Part shown: in pieces, positions 17,560 through 29,617 of the stretch | How positions within the stretch are numbered: position 1 is the stretch's first letter | Layout: each line of letters opens with the position of its first letter | Assembly: GCA_947184155.2 (NCBI GenBank) | Contig: CAMXCT020003446.1 | Coordinates: 1 to 64,000, forward strand | DNA: 64,000 nucleotides | Direction of reading: 5' to 3' | Source: Cladocopium goreaui | Lineage: Eukaryota; Sar; Dinophyceae; Suessiales; Symbiodiniaceae | Translations under genes and position numbers: made by a program | Notes under the pieces: generated by a model | What the model was told of the DNA's origin: nothing | What the model saw: only the letters and a program-made list of their open reading frames with translations | Database searches by the model: none

Positions 17560-19400
17560 TTGTTTGGTGAAAAGTTCGTAGCAAACTATATTCCGGTTAC
17601 ACTTCGGTAACCATAAGTGAAAAGAATGCAAATAAGCCGTGGTAAAACTCGATATAACTGAATTCTGAAAAGGATGCTTGGGATTAAGTGTGTATTTGTG
17701 GTGCGTCCTGCCCATTCCTCCACATCTACCCATCCAAAATTGACTTTTGGGTGATTTTTGAGAGGCACATTTGAAAGGAAAATGGAATCAGAAAAGCTGG
17801 AATCCAACATCGACCCATCCAAAGTTGATTTTTGATGATTTTTGAAAGGAAACCTTGAAAGGAACATGGGACAAGAAAACTAGGAATCCAAGATCTTACC
17901 CTCCAAAGTTCATTCTTGGAGCTTTGTGAGAAGGAAACTTTGAAAGGAACATGGGACAAGAAAAGAAAAAATTCAAGATCTACCATCCAAGGTTCATTCT
18001 CACCAGCGCTGTGCCAGGACAGGTGCGCAAAACTATAGATAGAATATACTCTAGAGCCATGGATACAACCGAATTCTGAAAAGGATGCTTGGGATTAAGT
18101 GTGTATCTGTGGTGCGTCCTGCCCATTCCTCTACATCTACCCATCCGAAATTCATTTTTGGGTGATCAGTGATTATTGAAAGGACCATTTGAAAGGAAAA
18201 CAGAATAAGAAAAGCTGGAATCCAACATCTACCATTCAAAGTTCATTCTCGGAACTTTTTGAGCTGGAATCCAACATCGACCCATCTAAAGCTCATTCCT
18301 GGAACTTTTTGAGAAGGAAACTTTGGAAGGAACATGGGACAAGAAAAGTGGGAATCCAAAATCTTACCCTCTAAAGTTCATTCTTGGAGCTTTGTGAGAA
18401 GGAAACTTTGAAAGGAGCGTGGGACAAGAAAAGCAAGAATCCAAGATCTACCATCCAAGGTTCATTCTCACCAGCACTGTGGCAGGACAGGTGCGCAAAA
18501 CTACAGAAAATATATACTCTAGAGCCATGAATATCACTGAATTCTGAAAAGGATGTTTGGGATTAAGTATGTATTTGTGGTGCGTCCTGCCCATTCCTCT
18601 ACATGCCACGGATATAATTGAATTTTGAAAAGGATGCTTGGGATTAAGTGTGTATTTGTGGTGCGTCCTGCCCATTCCTCTACATCTACCCATCCGAAAT
18701 TCATTGTTGGGTGACTATTGAAAGGACGGTTTGAAAGGAAAACAGAATAAGAAAAGTTGGAATCCAACATCTACCATCCAAAGATCATTCTTGGAACTTT
18801 TTGAGAAAGAAACTTTTAAAGGAACATGTCACAAGAAAAGTAGGAAAATCCAAGATCTTACCCTCTAAAGTTCATTCTTGGAGTTTTTTGAGGAGGAAAC
18901 TTTAAAAGGAACATGCGACAAGAAACGCAAAAATTCAAGATCTACCATCCAAGGTTCATTCTCACCAGCGCTGTGCCAGGACAGGTGCGCAAAACTGTCG
19001 ATAGAATATACGCTAGAGCCAGGGATAAAACTGAATATTGAAAAGGATGCTTGGGATTAAGTGTGTGTTTGTGGTCCGTCCTGCCCATTCCTCTACATGC
19101 CATGGATATAATTGAATTCTGAAAAGGATGCTTGGGATTAAGTGTGTATTTGTGGTGCGTTGTGCCCATTCCTCTACATCTACCCATCCAAAATTCATTT
19201 TTCGTGATTTTTTAGAGGAACGTTTGAAAGGAAAATGGAATTAAAAAAACTGGAATCCAACATCTACCATTCAAAGTTCATTCCTGGAACTTTTTGAGGA
19301 GGAAACTTTGAAAAGAACATGGGACAAGAAAAGCAAGAATCTAAGATCTACCATCCAAGGTTCATTCTCACCAGCGCTGTGCCAGGCCAGGTGCGCAAAA
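17560..19400. repeat. higher-order satellite, units of about 410-490 bp
   Basis: Four related units are marked by the phrase GGTTCATTCTCACCAGC at about 17989, 18459, 18953 and 19359 (spacings about 470, 494 and 406). Each unit contains a conserved block (GGATGCTTGGGATTAAGTGT, then GTCCTGCCCATTCCTC) and internal sub-repeats of TTCATTCTTGGAACTTTTTG and GAAAGGAACATGGGACAAG. Length differences come from loss or gain of sub-repeats. Peptides read from this array are artefacts. Confidence 0.9.
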
Positions 19401-19635
19401 CTGGGTTTACTGGCTTACTTGATGTAGGATATGTTGTGTATCACCGCCACAAGCAAGAGATTTCAGGTGAATAGGTTGCATGGTTTCAGTGACGCGTCGC
19501 GTTCAACCAAAGGATCGTTGAGATGATCAAGCCAAGCGAACGAGATCAGCAAAGGAGAATCGGCGGGGGCACTTTGCTACGTAAATACAAGTAGGATTTA
19601 TTGCACAGGGACGGACCAAGTTCTTGGTTGTAAGC
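19400..19635. other. short non-repetitive spacer
   Basis: Unique sequence between two satellites; no ORF of note. Confidence 0.35.
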
Positions 19636-20228
19636 TAGATGATAGCAAGATACGAGGACACAAGACAAGACCGGACAACCCCGTTTTGGAGAAGGAACAC
19701 TGCACGACTGACATGTGTTTGTGGCAGTCAGGGCACAAGACAAAACGGCCCCGCCTCGGAGGCAAAATCTAGACAAGACCGCCTTGCATGCAGGTGGCAG
19801 ACAAGACACAAGACAGGACGGCCCCGCCTAGGATGCGACTCAGATGCGATAAGGAACACGAGGCAACTGACATGGGCAGATGACAGACAGTGCATTCAAT
19901 CTTCGCAGATATCATGGACGGAACAACGGTGGCAGACGAGACAGACACAAGACAGGACGACGCCGCCTGGGATGCGATGCGGCTGCGATAAGGACGGCCC
20001 TGCCTAGGATGCGACTCGGATGCGACAAGGATCACTGTGCAACTGTCATGGACATGTGGCAGACAAGACACAAGACAGGACAACACAGTGACCAGACAAG
20101 ACAGAACAATCACGCCTCGGATATGTTACGGATGCCGAATGCGACGGCCCCGCCTCGGATGCGTTTCGGATGCGAAGAGAAACACTGTGCTACAGAACAA
20201 ACAAGACAGAAAAATCCCGCCTCGGATG
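19636..20228. repeat. degenerate ACAAGACAGGACGGCCCCGCC repeat field
   Basis: Irregularly spaced copies of ACAAGACAAGAC/ACAAGACAGGAC joined to GGCCCCGCCT(A/C)GGATGCGA words, roughly 50-130 bp apart. Related but diverged units; no coding content. Confidence 0.75.
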
Positions 20229-20650
20229 CAAGACAGACCTACACACACAAGGGCTTTTACACACAGAAACTTTTACACACAGAAGCTTTTACGACACACA
20301 GATGCCTTTATACACACAAGCTTTTACACACAGATGCTTCTACACACAGAAGCTTTTAGACACAGAAGCTTTTACACCCAGGAACTTTTACACACAGAAG
20401 CTTTTACACAAAGAAGCTTCTACAAACAGAAGCTTCTACAAACAGAAGCTTTTACACACAGAAGCTTCTACACACAGAAGCTTTTACACACAGATGCTTC
20501 TACACATAGATGCTTTTAGACACAGAAGCTTTTACACGAAGCTTTTACACAGAGAAGTCTTTACACAGACGACCTTGTTACACACAGAAGCTTTTACACA
20601 CAGAGGCTTTTACACACAGCTTCTACACACAAAAGCTTTTACACACAAGT
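20229..20650. repeat. 16-bp minisatellite AGAAGCTTTTACACAC
   Basis: Near-perfect tandem 16-mers containing a HindIII site (AAGCTT). Because 16 is not a multiple of 3, every plus-strand frame encodes the same 16-residue periodic peptide, which explains several overlapping false ORFs. The same family returns at 22485-23850. Confidence 0.95.
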
Positions 20651-20880
20651 TGCAAAATCGCAATTTTACACAAGTTTTTGCCGTTGGACCTTCATTTTGC
20701 GCGAAAAGGTTGCATCCCAAGTTGTGAAACCGCAATTTTACCGCATTGTATGCCGTTGGACCTTCATTTTGCGCGAAAAGGTTGCATCCCAAGTTGTGAA
20801 ATCGCAATTTTACCGCATTGTATGCCGTTGGACCTTCATTTCGTGCGAAAAGGTTGCATCCCAAGCTGCGCGCAAAACGA
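20651..20880. repeat. 71-bp tandem repeat, about 3 copies
   Basis: The phrase GGTTGCATCCCAAG recurs at about 20708, 20779 and 20850 with strict 71-bp spacing. Each unit contains GCCGTTGGACCTTCATTT and CGCAATTTTACCGCATTGT. Confidence 0.9.
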
Positions 20881-21545
20881 AAAATGAAGATGGAAAACGT
20901 CAAAAACGACGTTTTACCTATAGGTTTTGGGCACTTTGCCGAGGTCCACGGAGTACTGTGCCTGCCACGAAAAACGAGTCAAATTCGACGACGGTTTCAC
21001 AAAACGCGATTTTGGACCGTGTCATCAAAATTCACCAAATACTGCGCCTGCCACGAAAAATGAGATCCGAAAGCGCGTCTCATTTTGACCCACGCCAACG
21101 TTTTAGCAACCTGCCAAAAGTCGCAGGCCTTCCACGTTTTTGCACCTAGCGCCCGATGTCCTGCACCTGTCGCGCAAAACGACGTTTGAAAACGTTTGGG
21201 GCCTCCAAATGGCACGGGTGCCCCACGCCTGCCACGCGAAATGGACATAGCTCCAAAAACGACCACGGCATGCTTGTAAAACGAGACCCCGCGGAATAGA
21301 CCCGGCGCAGACCCAATTTCGTGCGAGCCTGCGCAGTCGAAATGCACATAGACATGTCAGAAGAAAACTTTTGTGCGAGAGGGCCGACGAAAATGCGCAG
21401 TTCCAAAACGGCCCCGGTCACTTTGCACGAGCCTGCGCACTCGAAATGCACATGGACGTTCAACAAGAGCCACTTTATGCGAGAGGGTCGACGAAAAAGC
21501 CGTGCCCCAAAGTCCGTGATTCAACGAAGCAGGCGTTACTCTTAC
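20881..21545. repeat. diverged CCTGCCACGAAAAA-type dispersed repeats
   Basis: The word (G)CCTGCCACG(A/C)(A/G)AA, followed by AACGA- or ATGAG-like bases, recurs about every 100 bp, mixed with AAAACG words. A related inverted form (GCGTGGCAGGCG) occurs at 46970-47240 and 60840. No gene is supported. Confidence 0.55.
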
Positions 21546-21574
21546 CGTAAGAACCCCTTAGTGTGGACACACTG

Positions 21575-21765
21575 CCTGGGGAAAAACAACAAAAAACAAA
21601 ACAAAGAAACAAAACAAAAAAAAAACAGAAAACATGCCAAAAAAAACAAGCATAAAACAAATACAAAAATGAAAAACAAAACAATCACCAAAAAACAACA
21701 AAAAACAAAACAACATCAAAAACAAAAAACAACAAAAAGCGCTCAAAACATACAAGTAGTTCCCG
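21575..21765. repeat. A-rich low-complexity tract
   Basis: Runs of AAAACAAC and AAAAACAAAAC. Minus-strand poly-Phe/Cys ORFs here are translations of this tract. Confidence 0.85.
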
Positions 21766-21929
21766 GGCAAGCCGGGGGCGGAAGTTATACCCTATAGAGC
21801 GGAACAAAAGCTGTGCCTCTAGATTGCTGGCAGTGCCATCTCTTGACTTGCCGCTGCAGTCCCATGTCTTTGATCTGATCTCACCGCATCGCGGCTGTTC
21901 TTGGAACCTTCTCATTGCATCCCCTTGTC

Positions 21930-22450
21930 ACCGCAGTCCATGTCATCCCATCTCATCTCATCTGATCTCATCTCATGTCTTCTCAACTTTTCTCACCTCA
22001 TCTCATCTCATCCCATCTCATGTCTTCTCTTCCTTGCGCAGCTTGTCTCAGCTGATCACATCTGTTCTGATCTCTTCTCATGTCACCTCTAAACTTTTCT
22101 CATCTCTTCTAAGCTCATCTGAACTCTTCTCTTGTCAGCTCTTCTCAGCTTCTCCATTCTACGCAGCTCGTCTTAGCTCAGCTCTTCTCAGAGCTGCACC
22201 ACGCTTCTCCTGTCAGGTCGTCTCAACTCATGCCATCTCATCTCAGCTGGTCTCAGCTCTTCTCAGATTTTCACAGCTCTTCTCAACTCCTCTCAGCTCT
22301 CCGCAGCTCATGTCAGCTCATCTTACGTCTTCTCATCTCTTCTCTCCTCTTCTCACATCTTCTAGGCTTTTTTCGCATCTTCTCAGCTAAGCTCAGCTCT
22401 TGTCACCTCTTCTCAGCTCTTTTCAGCGCACTCTCAGATCATCTCGGCTC
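21930..22450. repeat. pyrimidine-rich CTCATCTCATC / TCTTCTCAGCT repeats
   Basis: Short 5- to 10-bp variants of CTCAT, CTCTT and CAGCT in tandem. Ser/Leu-rich peptides in this region are by-products. Confidence 0.85.
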
Positions 22451-22484
22451 CTCTCTGGCCCAAGACCTGCGCCAAAAAGAAGCT

Positions 22485-23850
22485 TTGACATGCAGAGGCT
22501 TCCACACAGAGAAGCTTTTACACACAGAAGCTTTTACACACAGCAAGCTTTTCCACACAGCACGCTTTTACACAGAGGAGCTTTTACAAGCAGAAGCACA
22601 CACAGATGCTTTTGCACAGAGAAGCTTTTTGCACACAGATGCTTTTAGGCAGGAAAGCTTTTACACAAAGCTACCTTTTACACACAGAAAACTTTTACAC
22701 AGAGAAGCTTTTACACACCGCGAGCTTTTACACGAAGAAGCTTTTACACACAGCAAGCTTTTACACAGAGAAGCTTTTACACACAAAAAACTTTTACACA
22801 GAGCAGCTTTTACACAGAGAAGGTTTTACACAAAGAAGCTTTTACACAGAGAAAATTTTACACACAGATGCTTTTAAACAGAGCAGCTTTTACACAGAGG
22901 AGCTTTCACACACAGCAACCTTCTACACACAGCAACCTTTTACACACCGCAAGCTTTTACACCAAGAAGCTTTTACAAAGAGAAGCTTTTAAACAGAGAA
23001 GCTTTTACAACCAGAAGCTTTTACACACAGATGCTTTTGCTCCGAGAAGCTTTTTGCACACAAACGTTTCCACACAGCAACCTTCAGCACACAGGGGCGT
23101 TTACACACAGCAAGCTTTTCCACACAAATGCTTTTACACAGAGAAGCTTTTTACACACACATGCTTTTACACAGAGAAGCTTTTACACACAGATACATTT
23201 TACACATAGAAGCTTTTACAAAGAGAAGCTTTCACACAGAAGCTTTTGCACAGAGAAGCTTTTACACAGAGAAGGTTGCACAGAGAAGCTTTTACACAAA
23301 GAAGCTTTTGCACACAGAAGCTTTTACACACAGATGCCTTTATACACAGAAGCTTCTACAAACAGAGGCTTTTACACACAGAAGCTTTGACACACACAGA
23401 AGCTTTTAGACACAGAAGCTTTTACATACAGAGAAGCTTGCACAGAGAAGCTTTTACACAAAGAAGCTTTTGCACACAGATGCTTCTACACACAGAAGCT
23501 TTGAGACACAGAAGCTTTTACATACAGAGAAGCTTGCACAGAGAAGCTTTTACACAAAGAAGCTTTTGCACACAGAAGCTTTTACACACAGCAAGCTTTT
23601 ACACAGAGAAGCTTTTGCACAGAGAAGCTTTTACACAGAGAAGGTTTTACACAAAGAAGCTTTTACACAGAGAAGCTTTTCCACACAAAAGTGTTACACA
23701 GAGAAGCTTTTACACACAGATGCTTTTACACAGAGCAATTTTTGCACAGAGCAGCTTTTGCACAGAGCAGCTGTTACACACAGCAAGCTTTTACACACAG
23801 CAAACCTTTACACAGAGAAGCTTTTACACACAGAAGCTCTTACACAGAAC
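22485..23850. repeat. 16-bp minisatellite, second and larger array
   Basis: About 85 units of AGAAGCTTTTACACAC and variants (AGAGAAGCTTTTACAC, AGCAAGCTTTTACACAC), same family and orientation as 20229-20650, separated from it by unrelated pyrimidine-rich sequence. Confidence 0.95.
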
Positions 23851-24250
23851 AATAGAACTACGTACAACGGCGCCAGAAATTGCAGCTCCCAAGCCGGATG
23901 GATCTTGACGCCAAAGCCAAAAAAAAGCACAGTTTTGAAATGGTTTTAATAAGACTTTTAATAGGAAAAACACCGGCGCCAAAATTGAGAAAATCTGCTG
24001 ACAAATCACCATCGCAACCTGGATGTAGCCGTTCCAATACAATTTACGATGTCCAGCTGAAAAAGACAATAGGATTACGCACGCCGCCGTGGCACCAAGG
24101 GGCCTTGAAGCAGCCATTACAATGCGATCTGCCAAGACTCAGTTGCAAAACACAATAGAACTACGCACAACGGCGCCAGAAATTGCAGCTCCAAAACCAG
24201 ATCTCGACGCCGAAGCCAAAAAAAAACCGATTTTGAAAGCCTTTTAATAA
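23851..24250. repeat. about 300-bp tandem repeat: copy 1 and left part of copy 2
   Basis: Copy 1 runs from about 23855 to 24150 (AACGGCGCCAGAAATTGCAG through CTGCCAAGACTCAGT). Copy 2 restarts near 24153 and is cut at 24250 by an inverted-repeat element; it resumes at 28327. Copy 1 therefore serves as an uninterrupted reference for the insertion site. Confidence 0.85.
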
Positions 24251-27200
24251 CCCAATAGCTCTGCTTAGACTAAATCCTATCTATTAGGTTAGTGTAGTTT
24301 TAAAAGTTCTTTTCTATCTATTAGGTTAGTGTAGTTTTGAAAGTTCTTTTCTATCTATTAGTTTATTTCATTTCTGACTATTAGGTTGTTTGTCTGCTTG
24401 CCTAAATAGGCTATTCTAGTGAATAGCCTATTTTTCTGTAGGTTATTTGCATCAATACCCTTTTTTCCTGTAGGTTATTTTCATGAATAAGCTACGTTTT
24501 TTCAGATTGTTTCTTTGAATAACATCATACTTATCCACAACCTCAAAGACGTTCAACATTTTGTGGAAATAATCCAAAGCAAAAGTTCACATATTTCTTC
24601 AAAAAACATTTCACATAAGGAAGCAGGTGTCTTTTGCGAGTTTGCTTGAAAACTTCTTTCATGATCTTGTGGTGATGCTTTGGGAATTTCTGGAGACCTG
24701 CTGTTTCACTTTTAGTGGCGCTTAGCTAGATCAAATACAAGAGCGCTAGCCTAGGAATGGAACCTATGTTGGGGCTATCCCACACATTTGAACATGTGTA
24801 TGTGATAGAATTGGTTGGAAGCTGTGTTCGAAGCCATGTTATTGGCTTTTGGTGGGCCCACATTGGGCCATATGGTGGCTCTATTGGGCCTATGCTTGGC
24901 CTATGTTGAGCAAAAAATACCTTCATTTCATTGGGCTTATGTTCAAACAATTTCAACCCAGACTTAAGACCCAGACCTAAGAAAAATTAGGTCTGGTTTG
25001 AACAAAACCGCCCTTTTTGGGCCATGTCCAGCCTGGTTGGGCCTATCCTGTGCCAAGTTGGGGGTATGTCGGGCCTTTATTGAAGCATGTGGCGCATCCA
25101 CTCCTTGGCTACATTTCGCCATTTTTCATTGACTAAAGTTAAATTTGCCATGACGCATTTTGGTGGCTAAAATGAGGCTGTCCATCCACATGCAAATATA
25201 TCAGTGGGATATTTTTTTGGATGGGGCAAACCAACACGGAATGCAAACAAAAAGCAGTATATATAAAAATATCTAAATATATATATATATGTGTGTGTGT
25301 GTGAAAAAATTGCGCAACAATCAATGGATATTTTTTCTGGGTGCCAAACCAGCACAGGATGAAAAACCCAAAACAAACATTTCTGATGCAAAAAACTTTA
25401 AAAACTCCTTGTATTAAAAAAGTGCACGAACAAACACAAAGATGCCAAATCAAAAATTATGAAAACAATGCTTGAACATATAATTTGCCAGCTGCATTGT
25501 TGGTTTGGAAAAACGATTTCATGAACAAAACACAGGAATGCATTTGAATTCATGGGTGCTCTTGGGTGTTCATGGCTGCTCATGGGTGTTCATGAGTGTT
25601 CATTTGTTTCTGTTTGGCCGTTTATAGTTTGTATGTTTTTGCGCCGCCGCCCTTTTTCTGAGCTGAACAAATCGGAATTGAAATGGACGTCCTTGAGTGA
25701 TTGTTCAACCTTGGGCGGGATTGGCAATAAATTTCAGGCCGAAGAACCCCAAGGCATTTTGATAATCAATTTGCATGCTGGGCAGCAACAATTTTATAGA
25801 TAAAAAACCACGGTTAGATGTGGGTTTTGCTTGTATACAGTAGTGGTGGGTTTAAAAAAAGATTGACCAAATGCTGTGCGATGATTGGTTGTATAAGCAA
25901 TCCAGGACACAAAAGTGCTGGTCTTGCAATCCAGTTTACACTTGTAGATGTAAGTTTGATATAAACTTACACTTGCCGGTGTAGGTTTGGTGTAAACTTA
26001 CACTTGCCAGTGTAAGTTTGATGTAAGTTTGGAATAAAACTACACCCCATGAAGCGTAAGTCTACATCAAACTTACACCCCAACACGGTAAAATTACCAA
26101 AAAATAACACATCATTTGAAAAAAAATATTCCTTGAAGAAAAACCCTGTTTTTCCAAAACAATGTTTGTCTAAAGAAAAAACATGTGTTTTTTTGACCAA
26201 AAATGATCAACACATAGTTTTTTTCTGGGAAAAGGCTATCAAACCACCCTTCCTGGGATAGACTTTTCAATGTTTATGTCAATGAAATTGATGGCTGGGG
26301 AGCCCACAGCCATGCAAGACAATTGGATCATTTTTTTCCATGGCATAAATTTGAAATCTGGAAAGGCACAAGTCATTGATTCACTGCGAGTTGGGCTGCA
26401 TGTTTTTTTCCAAAATAGATCCCAAAAAACAAGCCTCTAGTGATACATTGGCTCTGGGTTGGCCCTATTCTTGTTCAATCAATTTGAAGTTTGGAGAGCC
26501 TCAAATGAGAAGTAAATGTTGGGTTTAATTACCTTATGAAAAATTAAAAAGAATATGAAGGCTGAACATCCCAAGGCATTAGCAAATCTTGGGGTCTGGA
26601 CGTTTTGTCTCGGAATAAATGTCAAGGCTGAGGCCCCTTAATGATGGATCAGGATCGCTAAGGCACAGTTGCTGCCAAAGGTGGCGCAGTAAGCAAAACT
26701 AGCAATGTTGTGTCCGGATTACCTCATTGCGCCCACAATGGAGAATTGTAATAGAACCAATTCTCACCAAGCACCTGTTCGATTTTTTTGCCCGCCACTA
26801 CAAGTGAAAGGCCATCCAGCCGTGACATTTTTTGGTTTATAAATTTGCTACTGCCCAGCATTAAAGTGATTTCGCAAAATGCATTTCAAACCTAGGGTTT
26901 GCCAATCACTTGGGGCTCTCCCTAAATTTACGGCAGAAAAAGGCAAAAAACAATCAAGCCCAAGGTTGAACAATCACTCAGGGACCTCCTCTTAATTTTT
27001 GAAACAAACGCGCAGGAACACCGATGAGCACCCATGAGCACCCATGAATTCAAATATGTTGTTTTATTGAATTTGTCTAGACCGATGCAGCTGGAAAATT
27101 ATATGTTCAAGCATTGTTTTCACAATTTTTGATTTGGCATCTTTGTGTTTGGTCGTGCATGTTTTTAATACATGGAGTTTTGAGAATTGTTTATATCAGA

Positions 27201-28326
27201 AAATGTTTGTTTTGGGTTATTCATCCTGTGCTGGTTTGGCACCCAAAAAAAATCATTGATTGTTGCACAATATTTTCACACATATATACATATACACAAA
27301 TATATATATAAATATAAATATACACATGTATTTTTATATATATATACATATATATATATATTGTTTTTTGTTTGCATTCCAGTGTTGGTTTGCCCCATCC
27401 AAAAAAATATCCCACTGATATATTTGCATGTGGATGGACAGCCTCATTTTAGCCACCAAAATGCGTTATGACAAATTTAACTTTAGTCAATGAAAAATGG
27501 CGAAATGTAGCCAAGGAGTGGATGCGCCACATGCTTCAATAAAGGCCCGACATACCCCCAACTTGGCACAGGATAGGCCCAACCAGGCTGGACATGGCCC
27601 AAAAAGGGCGGTTTTGTTCAAACCAGACCTAACTTTTCTTAGGTCTGGGTCTTAAGTCTGGGTTGAAATTGTTTGAACATAAGCCCAATGAAATGAAGGT
27701 ATTTTTTGCTCAACATAGGCCAAGCATAGGCCCAATAGAGCCACCATATGGCCCAATGTGGGCCCACCAAAAGCCAATAACATGGCTTCGAACACAGCTT
27801 CTAACCAATTCTATCACATACACATGTTCAAATGTGTGGGATAGCCCCAACATAGGTTCCATTCCTAGGCTAGCGCTCTTGTATTTGATCTAGCTAAGCG
27901 CCACTAAAAGTGAAACAGCAGGTCTCCAGAAATTCCCAAAGCAGCACCACAAGATCATGAAAGAAGTTTTCAAGCAAACTTGCAAAAGACACCTGCTTCC
28001 TTATGTGAAATGTTTTTTGAAGAAATATGTGAACTTTTGCTTTGGATTATTTCCACAAAATGTTGAACGTCTTTGAGGTTGTGGATAAGTATGATGTTAT
28101 TCAAAGAAACAATCTGAAAAAACGTAGCTTATTCATGAAAATAACCTACAGGAAAAAAGGGTATTGATGCAAATAACCTACAGAAAAAAAAGTTATTTGA
28201 CCATTCTGATTAATTAATAGGTAAAACAATTGTTTTACTTAAAAATTAAAACAAGCGTTCTATCTAATAGTCAGGAAACAATATACCAACTAATAGATAG
28301 GATTTAGTCTAACCAGAGCTATTGGG
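24251..28326. mobile_element. foldback-like element E1, long inverted repeats
   Basis: The ends are inverted copies: left CCCAATAGCTCTG followed by TTAGACTAAATCC-like sequence, right its complement ending CTATTGGG. Arms of more than 1 kb (about 24430-25560 and 27010-28170) read as reverse complements; for example the same 76-residue ORF appears inverted in both arms (24726-24956 and 27663-27893). The centre (25560-27010) contains a small palindromic repeat of AAACTTACACTTG words at 25930-26080. No transposase is present, so it is non-autonomous. The insertion splits copy 2 of a 300-bp tandem repeat. The flanks suggest a 2-bp AA duplication, although that is too short to be decisive. Confidence 0.75.
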
Positions 28327-28620
28327 AAACATTTTTAATAGGAAAATCACCGGCGCCAAAATTGAGAAAATTTGCTGACAAATCACCATCGCAACCTGGA
28401 TGCAGCCATTCCAAAACGATTTGCGATGCCCAGCTGCAAAAGACAATAGGATTACGCACGCATCCGTGGCAACAAGGGGCCTTGAAGCAGCCATTACAAT
28501 GCGATCTGCCAAGACTCAGTGGAAAAACAAAATGGAACTACGTGCTCAACAGCAACGCAGAGCAACTTTGACGCAGCCACTCCAATGAGATTTGAAACAG
28601 CCAATTGCACAACACAAAAA
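28327..28620. repeat. right part of the interrupted 300-bp repeat
   Basis: Continues copy 2 after E1: ATTTTTAATAGGAAAATCACC onward matches copy 1 from about 23965. Confidence 0.8.
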
Positions 28621-29617
28621 GGATCAAAAAGAATTTCGCGCGCAATCTTCCAAAAGTGAAAGTTGAAGATGTGAAAACGAAGCTTTCGTGCGAGACCTCC
28701 CTCCAAAAGTGAGAGTTGAAGATGTGAAAACGAAGCTTTTGTGCGAGACTTCCTTCAAAAACCAACAGCTTAAAGTTGTCAAAATGAAGCCTGAACTGTC
28801 AGCTACAGCGCGCCGCTGATCCGAGAATGATCACGATCACCGCCGGGACCGTCTCGCAACCGCCGCGCGGACAAGCTTCCCCATCCATCTTCCGAGGCAC
28901 GTTTTGACCTGCAAAACACAACATTTCGTGCATCCGCTATCTCTCAAAGACGCATCTCGTGCGAGCCTTCCCTCAAAAAGTGAAAGCTGAAGATGTGAAA
29001 ACGAAGCTTTCGTGCGAGATTTACTTTCCCTTCACAAGTTGAAGATGTGAAAACGAAGCTTTCGTGCGAGACTTCCCTCCACAAGTGAAAGTTGAAGATG
29101 TGAAAATGAAGCTTTCGTGCGAGACTCCCCTCACAAACTGAAAGTTGAAGATGTGAAAACGAAGCTTTTGTGCGAGACTTCCTTCAAAAACCAACAGCTT
29201 GAAGTTGTCAAAATGAAGCCTGAATTGTCAGCTACAGTGCGCCGCTGATCCGAGATGATCACGATCACCGCCGGGACCGTCTCGCAACCGCCGCGCGGAC
29301 AAGCTTCCCCATCCATCTTCCGAGGCACGTTTTGACCTGCAAAACACAACATTTCGTGCATCCGCTATCTCTCAAAGACGCATCTCGTGCGAGCCTTCCC
29401 TCAGAAAGTGAAAGCTGAAGATGTGAAAACGAAGCTTTCGTGCGAGATTTAATTTCCCTTCACAAGTTGAAGATGTGAAAACGAAGCTTTCGTGCGAGAC
29501 TTCCCTCCACAAGTGAAAGTTGAAGATGTGAAAGCGAAGCTTTCGTGCGAGACTCCCCTCACAAACTGAAAGTTGAAGATGTGAAAACGAAGCTTTTGTG
29601 CGAGACTTCCATCAAAA
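28621..29617. repeat. about 50-bp minisatellite with a roughly 420-bp higher-order unit
   Basis: Units of GTGAAAGTTGAAGATGTGAA + AACGAAGCTTTCGTGCGAGA alternate with a 200-bp block (GATCACGATCACCGCCGGGA through CCGAGGCACGTTTTGACCTG). The block occurs at about 28780-28970 and 29200-29390, and once more at about 42020-42180 beyond element E2. Confidence 0.9.

Noticed and set aside
16096-17733. Extended N-terminus of the retroelement 5' ORF (from 17733)
   Set aside because: The first 146 codons are satellite-derived and hydrophobic; ATG 17295 starts the Lys-rich protein-like sequence.
20229-23850. Possible CRISPR array
   Set aside because: Repeats are contiguous 16-mers without unique spacers, there are no cas genes, and the genome is eukaryotic.
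20170-23908. Many overlapping plus-strand ORFs with periodic peptides (HTEAF/HRSFYTQKLL type)
   Set aside because: They are translations of a 16-bp satellite that is open in all three frames.
24726-27893. Pair of 76-codon ORFs (MKLFEHKPNEM...) as a conserved gene
   Set aside because: They are the same stretch of the inverted arms read in opposite orientation, with no homology signal or coding context.
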